From: Hahella sp018986435
Lineage (GTDB): Bacteria > Pseudomonadota > Gammaproteobacteria > Pseudomonadales > Oleiphilaceae
Assembly: GCF_050749805.1 (NCBI RefSeq)
Contig: NZ_CP192738.1
Location: 930,001-994,000, forward strand
Direction of reading: 5' to 3'
Length of the DNA: 64,000 bases
Part shown: one piece after another, positions 37,024 to 43,519 of the stretch
How positions within the stretch are numbered: the stretch's first letter is position 1
Layout: each line of letters starts with the position of its first letter
The notes under the pieces: model-generated
Databases searched by the model: none
What the model saw: only the letters and a program-made list of their open reading frames with translations
What the model was told of the DNA's origin: nothing
Program-made: the position numbers and the translations under genes

Positions 37024-37091
37024 TGCACAGAATTGGTGCGCAAAAGCAAGCTCTCGGGCGCTTTTGGTGCGTCGTGCACCATTTTGGTATC
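37024..37091. promoter_or_regulatory. Two candidate NtrC-binding sites upstream of glnA
   Basis: TGCACAGAATTGGTGCG (37024-37040) and TGCACCATTTTGGTATC (37075-37091) match the NtrC palindrome TGCACCAAAATGGTGCA at most outer positions. A half-site (TTGGTGCG) lies between them. Their centres are 51 bases apart, about five helical turns, and 85-150 bases upstream of the glnA sigma-54 promoter, as expected of NtrC enhancers. They also lie 100-180 bases upstream of typA. The remainder of this 455-base intergenic region holds the promoters and no gene I can support. Confidence 0.7.
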
Positions 37092-37207
37092 AGGCTAAGG
37101 ATAGATAAATTTTCGGGAGGGTGTATAAAGATGTATAAAAAAGATTCAGGCGTCAGCTATAATGTCGCGCCCTCAGCCCATGACTGTTTATTTTGCAGGT
37201 GTTTTTT

Positions 37208-39025
37208 GTGATCGAGAAATTAAGAAATATTGCTATCATTGCCCACGTTGACCACGGTAAAACCACACTGGTCGACAAACTCCTTCAGCAGTCGGGCACT
37301 TTAGGCCGCAAGGACATGGACGCTGAACGCGTTATGGACTCCAATGATCAGGAACGTGAACGCGGTATTACTATATTGGCGAAAAATACCGCCATCAAGT
37401 GGAATGATTACCGAATTAATATCGTAGATACACCTGGACACGCTGACTTCGGCGGCGAAGTTGAACGTGTTCTGTCTATGGTTGACTCTGTTCTCCTGCT
37501 CGTTGATGCAGTTGACGGCCCGATGCCGCAAACTCGTTTCGTTACTCAAAAAGCCTTTGCTCGTGGGCTGAAGCCTATTGTTGTCGTCAATAAGGTGGAT
37601 CGCCCTGGCGCTCGCCCTGATTGGGTCGTCGGTGAAGTGATGGATCTTTTTGACCGCCTGGGTGCGACAGAAGAACAGCTGGACTTCCCTGTTATTTACG
37701 CTTCTGCGTTGAATGGCATTGCAGGGCTTGAGCCAGATGCGTTGCAACAAGACATGACGCCTCTGTTTGAAATGGTGGTTGATAAGGTGCCCGCGCCGTC
37801 TGTCGATGTTAATGGCCCCTTCCAAATGCAGATCAGCGCCCTCGATTACAACAGCTACGTTGGCGTAATCGGAATCGGACGCGTTTCGCGCGGTAAAGTA
37901 AAAACCAATACGCCTGTTGTCGTGGTTGATCGCGATGGCGGCAAACGTAATGGTCGCGTATTGACAGTAATGGGCTATCACGGCCTGCAGCGTGTGGATG
38001 TGCCTGAAGCGGAAGCTGGGGACATTATCTGTATTACAGGTCTGGATGAGCTGAATATCTCCGATACGCTATGTAGCCCTGAGCGCCCAGAAGCGCTGCC
38101 AGCGTTGATCGTGGACGAGCCGACAGTCAGTATGACGTTTCAGGTTAACGATTCGCCATTCGCTGGTAAAGAAGGTAAGTACGTTACCAGTAGAAATATC
38201 AAGGAGCGTTTGGAGAAAGAGTTGCTGTACAACGTAGCGTTGCGTGTAGAGCAAGGCGACACTCCTGATAAATTCATCGTATCCGGTCGCGGCGAGTTGC
38301 ACTTGTCCGTATTGATCGAAACCATGCGTCGCGAAGGCTTTGAATTAGGCGTTTCCCGTCCAGAAGTTATCGTGAGAGAAATTGACGGACAGAAAGTTGA
38401 GCCTTACGAGCAGGTTATCATCGACGTGGAAGATGAACACCAGGGATCGATCATGGAAGTAATGGGCCTGCGTCGTGGTGAGCTGGTTAACATGATTCCA
38501 GATGGGAAAGGACGTACACGTCTAGAATTTGTTGTACCTTCTCGCGGCTTGATCGGCTTCCGTTCTCAGTTCCTCACCATGACCTCGGGCACAGGCATTC
38601 TGACCCACATCTTTGATCATTATGGTCCTGTGAAAGAAGGTGTGAACGTCGAGCGTAACAATGGCGTTCTTATCTCCAACGTAGCGGGTAAAGTATTGGC
38701 GTACGCGCTGTTTAACCTGCAGGATCGTGGCCGTCTGTTCGTAGACCCCAACATCGAAGTCTACGAAGGCATGATTATCGGTTTACATAGCAGAGATAAC
38801 GATTTGGTTGTTAATCCAACCAAAGCCAAGCAGCTGACCAATATTCGCGCAGCAGGTACGGACGAAAATATTCTTCTGACTCCGCCGATTCGTTTCTCTC
38901 TGGAGCAGGCGTTAGAGTTTGTCGAAGATGATGAGCTGGTTGAAGTGACGCCTAGCAACATCAGGATTCGCAAGAAGTTGCTGAAAGAGCATGAGCGTAA
39001 GCGCGCTGACCGTGCTAAGGACTAA
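37208..39025 (+). CDS. typA: Translational GTPase TypA/BipA
   Basis: A 605-residue ribosome-associated GTPase that helps 50S assembly at low temperature and stress responses. G motifs are AHVDHGKTTL, DTPGHADFGGEVERVL and NKVDR; domain II, the EF-G-like alpha/beta domains and the BipA-specific C-terminal domain follow. The start is GTG at 37208 (VIEKLRNIAIIAH), with AGGT about 7 bases upstream, which gives the standard N-terminus; an in-frame TTG at 37193 is less likely. It is divergent from glnA, the same arrangement as in E. coli. Confidence 0.97.
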   Translation: MIEKLRNIAIIAHVDHGKTTLVDKLLQQSGTLGRKDMDAERVMDSNDQERERGITILAKNTAIKWNDYRINIVDTPGHADFGGEVERVLSMVDSVLLLVDAVDGPMPQTRFVTQKAFARGLKPIVVVNKVDRPGARPDWVVGEVMDLFDRLGATEEQLDFPVIYASALNGIAGLEPDALQQDMTPLFEMVVDKVPAPSVDVNGPFQMQISALDYNSYVGVIGIGRVSRGKVKTNTPVVVVDRDGGKRNGRVLTVMGYHGLQRVDVPEAEAGDIICITGLDELNISDTLCSPERPEALPALIVDEPTVSMTFQVNDSPFAGKEGKYVTSRNIKERLEKELLYNVALRVEQGDTPDKFIVSGRGELHLSVLIETMRREGFELGVSRPEVIVREIDGQKVEPYEQVIIDVEDEHQGSIMEVMGLRRGELVNMIPDGKGRTRLEFVVPSRGLIGFRSQFLTMTSGTGILTHIFDHYGPVKEGVNVERNNGVLISNVAGKVLAYALFNLQDRGRLFVDPNIEVYEGMIIGLHSRDNDLVVNPTKAKQLTNIRAAGTDENILLTPPIRFSLEQALEFVEDDELVEVTPSNIRIRKKLLKEHERKRADRAKD

Positions 39026-39062
39026 AATCCAAAAGTAGTTGGATAAAGTGATCTAGAAAGTT

Positions 39063-39125
39063 TTCGGCTTTTCCGCAGAGTGCTATAGTTCTTTCGAGTT
39101 AAAGGACAATGCTGGAAAAGCCGAA
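39063..39125 (+). repeat. 12-bp perfect inverted repeat in the leader of the peptidase-like gene
   Basis: TTCGGCTTTTCC (39063-39074) and GGAAAAGCCGAA (39114-39125) are exact inverse complements separated by 39 bases. The right arm covers the weak ribosome site (GGA at 39114) and the A of the start codon at 39125. It could form an RNA stem that hides the start of the next gene. Confidence 0.7.
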
Positions 39126-40084
39126 TGCTCACCTTATACCCAGAACTAAAGCCCCATAAAGAACACTTCCTTCCCGTAGATAACATTCACACAATTTATA
39201 TTGAGGAGTCCGGCAATAAAGACGGGCTGCCAGTATTGTTTGTGCATGATGGGCCAGGATATGGCTCAGACCCTTTCTGCCGACGTCTGTTGGACTCTGA
39301 GCGCTTTCGCATCATCATGATCGACCAGAGAGGCTGCGGAAAATCCACACCACTGGCTGAGACTGCTCATAACCGTCCTGATATTCTGATCCAAGATATT
39401 GAGCGGGTGAGGCAGCACCTGAGTATTGATAAATGGATGCTGGTTGGGATGGGATGGGGAGGCTTTTTGTCGCAACAATATGCCGGCGCCCACCCCGAGG
39501 CTGTATTGGGAGTGGTGATTTCGGGTTTCTTTGTTGCCGATGAGGCGGGCATCTCATGGATGCTGGCGGAAGGCGCACCCAGAATGTTTCCTGATATTTG
39601 GCACGAAGTGATGAAGGATTGTCCGCGGGAAAACGTTGTGGAAGTGCTTAGTTATTTCTCAAAGTATCTGAATGGATCGAATGAGCTGCTTCAGATACAG
39701 GCTGCAAAACAGTGGGCCGCATGGGTGGCGAAGATCTCCACCCTTCATCCTTGTCAGGACTTGGTGGATAGACTGACTCATCCTCATCAGGCTATTGCCT
39801 TGGCGAAATTAGGCTGCAAGTTCTATCAGGAGCTAAGCGACAGACCTGCAAGCTCAAATTCTCATTTCAAAGACCTCCCGGGCATTATTGTTCATGGTCG
39901 CTATGACGCCATATCTCCATTGGCGAGAGCGTTTGATTTGCACCAAAACTGGGCGGGAAGCGATTTGTACATCATCCGGGACGCCGGCCATTCAGTAAGA
40001 GATCCCGCAATGGTTGATGCGCTGATCAAATCTATCGGCTCTATGGCGGATAGGATTGGTGGCGTATCAAAACTTAATGGCTAG
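39125..40084 (+). CDS. Proline iminopeptidase-like alpha/beta hydrolase lacking the catalytic serine
   Basis: The 319-residue protein has proline iminopeptidase (S33) architecture. It starts LYPELKPHKEHFLPV and has the IDQRGCGKSTPL strand, GRYDAISP (acid) and AGHSVRDP (His). The nucleophile elbow, normally GGSWG, reads G108-M-G110-W-G112, so the active-site Ser is Gly (codon GGA at 39452-39454). The oxyanion loop HGGPG is HDGPG. Classical serine peptidase activity is therefore unlikely; it may be a binding protein or a changed enzyme. It follows typA by 99 bases and precedes dtd by 93, the pip-dtd order seen in pseudomonads. Confidence 0.85.
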   Translation: MLTLYPELKPHKEHFLPVDNIHTIYIEESGNKDGLPVLFVHDGPGYGSDPFCRRLLDSERFRIIMIDQRGCGKSTPLAETAHNRPDILIQDIERVRQHLSIDKWMLVGMGWGGFLSQQYAGAHPEAVLGVVISGFFVADEAGISWMLAEGAPRMFPDIWHEVMKDCPRENVVEVLSYFSKYLNGSNELLQIQAAKQWAAWVAKISTLHPCQDLVDRLTHPHQAIALAKLGCKFYQELSDRPASSNSHFKDLPGIIVHGRYDAISPLARAFDLHQNWAGSDLYIIRDAGHSVRDPAMVDALIKSIGSMADRIGGVSKLNG

Positions 40085-40177
40085 TCCTATTGACAGTTAA
40101 GTAATAGGCAGTTTTAATGCCGCAAATGTTTAAAAAGGCTGTAACAGTTCCTTAAGAATTAAGCGCGAGCGTAATAA

Positions 40178-40618
40178 ATGATCGGATTGATTCAACGCGT
40201 TGCGCATGCTTCAGTGAAAGCAGGTGGAGAGATAACTGGCTCAATCGGCGAAGGTATTCTCGTTTTGTTGGCGGTTGAACCAAATGACACCGAGCGTTCA
40301 GCGGAAAGACTGTTAGATAGAATCGTAGGCTACCGCATTTTTGCTGATGCGAATGGCAAAATGAATCTAAGCCTTAAAGATATAGGCGGGGAATTATTGG
40401 TTGTATCGCAGTTCACGTTGGCGGCGGATACAAAAAAAGGAATGAGGCCAAGTTTTTCTTCCGCAGCTTCGCCTGAATTAGGCGAGAGGCTTTATGACTA
40501 TTTTGTTGATAAGGCGTCAAAAGTAGTAAGCAATGTTCAGACGGGGCGGTTTGGCGCAGACATGGAGGTGACGCTTGCTAATGTCGGACCAACAACCTTT
40601 TCGTTGCGTGTTGAGTAA
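40178..40618 (+). CDS. dtd: D-aminoacyl-tRNA deacylase
   Basis: Removes D-amino acids (and glycine) mischarged on tRNA. The 146-residue DTD fold begins MIGLIQRVAHASVK and has the active-site SQFTLAADTKKGMRPSFSSAA segment. The C-terminal motif reads NVGPTTF, where family members usually have NDGPVTF, so two positions around the Gly-cisPro motif differ. The Gly-Pro pair is kept. It lies after the peptidase-like gene, as in Pseudomonas. Confidence 0.95.
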   Translation: MIGLIQRVAHASVKAGGEITGSIGEGILVLLAVEPNDTERSAERLLDRIVGYRIFADANGKMNLSLKDIGGELLVVSQFTLAADTKKGMRPSFSSAASPELGERLYDYFVDKASKVVSNVQTGRFGADMEVTLANVGPTTFSLRVE

Positions 40619-41365
40619 AAGGATATTGAAATTTACGGAGCTTATGTTTGAAGCTTGTACTACATAACCCAGAGATTGGGGTGTTGTTGAGTTTCGGAAA
40701 TCCACTATGGGAAGCATGGCCCAATAATATATTTCCTTTGTTATAGTACTGGTGCGCTTTTATGTACGTTTGTTTAAGCAGAGAAAGCTGCATCAATATC
40801 AGGCCGTTGAGGTGAGTGTAACTCTACTGGTTTAACTGCTTGATTATAAAAAGTTTTGATTTTTTTAGGGGAAGCTCCCTTAGTCTCTGTAAGGCTTAAA
40901 AGTAGGATTTTTGTTACAAAAAAAAATGCCATATAGGCACTTTTTGGTTGCAAAAACGACAACGTTGTATTACATATGGTTATTAATTTTCTTGTTTAGG
41001 AAAGTTATATAACCCGTTGTTTGTAAGGATTTTTTGCCTCTCTGCAAAATAGAGCTGTCAAGGTTTTGATAGTAAGTTGTTGATAGAGTGGGAATTTAAG
41101 CCTTTTTGGCTGGCCTTCAGTGAAGAAATGTAGACCTCTGTGAAGAGGCCTGGTTTGCGAAAATCTATCAACATTTAAGAACTGATGGTGTTCGGCGAAA
41201 AAGGAGGCTTTGATATAGACAAAACATCGGATTGAAAAATGTCATTAAGTTGACATAATCACGAACTATAAATTGGCGAAAATTTTTTGCCTAAATAAAG
41301 AAAAATGTGGCTTTTAACCATCAACCTTCGAAAGAAGTTGATTTAACACACAAAAGGAAGACGAA
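40619..41365. other. AT-rich 747-base intergenic region
   Basis: No gene can be supported here. The DNA is clearly AT-richer than its surroundings. At 40921-40945 a T/A-flanked hairpin (TGCC-ATATA-GGCA extended by A/T pairs) looks like a bidirectional terminator. The right half forms the long leader or promoter region of the porin gene. Short ORFs on the minus strand (for example 40774-40962) lack ribosome sites and recognisable content. Confidence 0.6.
41232..41259 (+). promoter_or_regulatory. Candidate porin promoter
   Basis: TTGAAA (41232-41237) and CATAAT (41254-41259) are separated by 16 bases, giving a leader of about 100 bases to the porin start. A TTGACA at 41250 is better as a -35 but has no -10 at the right distance. 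Confidence 0.35.
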
Positions 41366-42361
41366 ATGAAAAAGACTTTGATCGCTTCAGCTGTTGCCGC
41401 TGCAACGATTTCTTCTACAGCTTTCGCTGCTGATTCAATGGCGAACATGCCTACCTTTTACGGTAACATTCAGTTGGCGTATGTCCACTCTTCTTCAGAA
41501 ACTGGTAGTACTGAAACTACTACCAATGAGTTTATCGATAACGGCTCTACTCTGGGTGTTAAGCATGAGCATGAAATTGCTCCTGGTCTGACGGGCTTTT
41601 TGAAAGCTGAGTGGGACTTTGATGCCGATGATAAGTCCGGAGATGATGGCTTTGAGTTAGACGAAGCCTATATCGGTGTTAAAGGTGACTTCGGTTCCGC
41701 TCAAATTGGTTCTGATGATACTGTATACGAATGGTGGGATGTCATCGATATCTCTGAGGCTGTAGGTATTTCTGGTGAAATGGCCACTTATAATCATACT
41801 TCTGGTGCTTTTGGTGGTGTGGCTGAAGGTGACAATTTCCAATATGTATCACCAGTAATCGCTGGCGGTTTGACTGTTGGTGTTACAATTCCTGTTGTAA
41901 ATAGCGATAAGTCTCACGCTGCAGCACTTGGCGCCAAGTTTAAAACTGACATGTTTGAAGCTATTTTCGGCTATGCAATGGGCCGCGAAGAAGATGGTGT
42001 TGATACTGGTGACAGCATTGGTTTAGGTGGTCGTGTGTTCTTGGGTGACCTGACCTTGGGTCTGCAGTACGAAACTCGCTCAGCAGATTCTGTGGGTGGC
42101 GCGGATGTGAAAGCCAGTGAAGCTGATGGCTACGGTTTGATTGCAATTTATGCAATGGGCGCTTCCCAATTTGCTGCAGGCTATCAAGCGTATGAGAACG
42201 ATGCTGATGCTGAAGCAGACAAATTCTATCTGCAGGCACTGCATAACATCTCTGACAACATGTATGCATACGTTGAGTATACTAACGGTTCTGTAGAGAC
42301 TAAAGGCTCTCCAGATACTGATACAGAAGAGTTCGCAATCGGCGCAACTTACACTTTCTAA
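41366..42361 (+). CDS. Gram-negative general porin
   Basis: A 331-residue outer-membrane beta-barrel precursor. The signal peptide (residues 1-21, ending STAFA) is followed by FYGNIQLAYVHSSS, the first strand. Alternating amphipathic strands (ALGAKFKT, GLGGRVFLGDLTLGLQYETRS) follow, and the C-terminus ends in an aromatic residue, ATYTF, as the BAM signal. It is strongly acidic, which fits a marine or salt-tolerant cell and possibly cation preference. The ribosome site AGGAAG is strong, and codon use and the terminator suggest high expression. Pore specificity cannot be told. Confidence 0.92.
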   Translation: MKKTLIASAVAAATISSTAFAADSMANMPTFYGNIQLAYVHSSSETGSTETTTNEFIDNGSTLGVKHEHEIAPGLTGFLKAEWDFDADDKSGDDGFELDEAYIGVKGDFGSAQIGSDDTVYEWWDVIDISEAVGISGEMATYNHTSGAFGGVAEGDNFQYVSPVIAGGLTVGVTIPVVNSDKSHAAALGAKFKTDMFEAIFGYAMGREEDGVDTGDSIGLGGRVFLGDLTLGLQYETRSADSVGGADVKASEADGYGLIAIYAMGASQFAAGYQAYENDADAEADKFYLQALHNISDNMYAYVEYTNGSVETKGSPDTDTEEFAIGATYTF

Positions 42362-42390
42362 TTCTAGCTTTTAGCTGATTAGAAAATTTA

Positions 42391-42415
42391 AAAACCGGCT
42401 TCGGCCGGTTTTTTT
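42391..42415 (+). terminator. Rho-independent terminator after the porin gene
   Basis: AACCGGC (42393-42399), loop TTCG and GCCGGTT (42404-42410), followed by a T-run. The TTCG tetraloop gives a very stable hairpin 30 bases past the stop codon. Confidence 0.95.
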
Positions 42416-42471
42416 GTGTCTTATTTTTATGCAGATATTAAAAATATTTTGTTTTTACTGAGCTTCAGGTT

Positions 42472-43401
42472 ATGAAAGAAATTGAGTTAAAACTTATGTT
42501 CCCCTCAAGCAAGCATCATGCTGTGCTATCTACCCTGAAGAATAGATTTGGCTCGCCAGAATATAAGGCTGTTTTGCGTAATATTTACTTTGATACGCCA
42601 GATTTGCGGCTTAAAGCATTGAGAGCTGGGCTTCGAATACGTAATGCGGGTTCTGGGTGGGAGCAAACGCTGAAGGCAAAAGGAGGAAGTGTTGCGGGCC
42701 TTCATTCAAGAAATGAGTGGAACTGGTCTATAAATTCAGAAAGATTAGACTTAGAAAAGTTACAAGATATTGATGCCTTAAGCGGGGTCAATCTTGCTTC
42801 GCTAATCCCAATATTTACAACAACATTTGAACGCTTGACATGGAATATCGCTCGCGAAGGGGCTGAAGTGGAGTTGGTGCTTGATGTTGGTAAAGTGACG
42901 TCAGGTGTTGAGTGTACCCCAATTGCAGAGATTGAGATTGAATATAAAAAGGGAGAGTTTGGGCTTCTGTTTGACGTTGCTGAGGAGATTGTAGAACTGG
43001 CTCCATGTTGGGTAAGCGATGAGACAAAGGCTTCCAAGGGGTACAAGCTCCTAAGTCTCCCTATTAATGATCCCGGTGTTCAACTGGAGCATGGCGATGT
43101 ACTTATGGCAGAGCTAATTAAAAAGCTTGCTAAATTAAAGGGAAGCGCAGGCTCAAAGTTAACCGGCTGGGAAGAATATGTCGGAACAATCACGGCTATA
43201 CCTGTCGCAGCTTCAAATATACTTGAAAACTGTGATTGTCACAGGTTGGATGAGTTGGTTAATGGTGAAACGTTGGCTGTTATAGACTGGTATAAGCGCT
43301 CTAACGATATGAATTTCAATGAGATGTTAGAAAACTCCACTGCTGCAGGTAAAATTGGGGTGCTAGTAACCAAGGCGCTAGCAATTAAATCTATCGGGTA
43401 G
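42472..43401 (+). CDS. CYTH-domain triphosphatase-like protein (YgiF-like, no CHAD)
   Basis: The 309-residue protein starts MKEIELKLMFP, which carries the ExExK signature (Glu3, Glu5, Lys7) of CYTH tunnel enzymes that hydrolyse inorganic triphosphate or related compounds. The CYTH domain occupies about 1-200. E. coli YgiF (about 433 residues) has a CHAD domain after it; here the remaining 110 residues are too short for a full CHAD domain and only weakly resemble one. It is placed 118 bases before glnE, as ygiF is in E. coli. Confidence 0.85.
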   Translation: MKEIELKLMFPSSKHHAVLSTLKNRFGSPEYKAVLRNIYFDTPDLRLKALRAGLRIRNAGSGWEQTLKAKGGSVAGLHSRNEWNWSINSERLDLEKLQDIDALSGVNLASLIPIFTTTFERLTWNIAREGAEVELVLDVGKVTSGVECTPIAEIEIEYKKGEFGLLFDVAEEIVELAPCWVSDETKASKGYKLLSLPINDPGVQLEHGDVLMAELIKKLAKLKGSAGSKLTGWEEYVGTITAIPVAASNILENCDCHRLDELVNGETLAVIDWYKRSNDMNFNEMLENSTAAGKIGVLVTKALAIKSIG

Positions 43402-43519
43402 TTGTCCCCAAATTTGATGTGCTTACATGTTCTATTTTCCTGTCTCTTAAATCGTCTAAATAGTTGTTGGCGCGTGCTATCCTTTCACAATGCGTGATAG
43501 TTAAAAGGAGCACAGACTA

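Noticed and set aside
40774..40962. Minus-strand ORF of 62 codons ending PVELHSPQRPDIDAAFSA
   Set aside because: Composition looks faintly protein-like, but there is no ribosome site, the first codons overlap a poly-A/hairpin, and no family is recognisable. Possibly a worn gene remnant; not supported.
41250..41272. TTGACA (41250) with TATAAA (41267) as porin promoter
   Set aside because: The spacer is only 11 bases, too short for sigma-70; the TTGAAA/CATAAT pair fits better.
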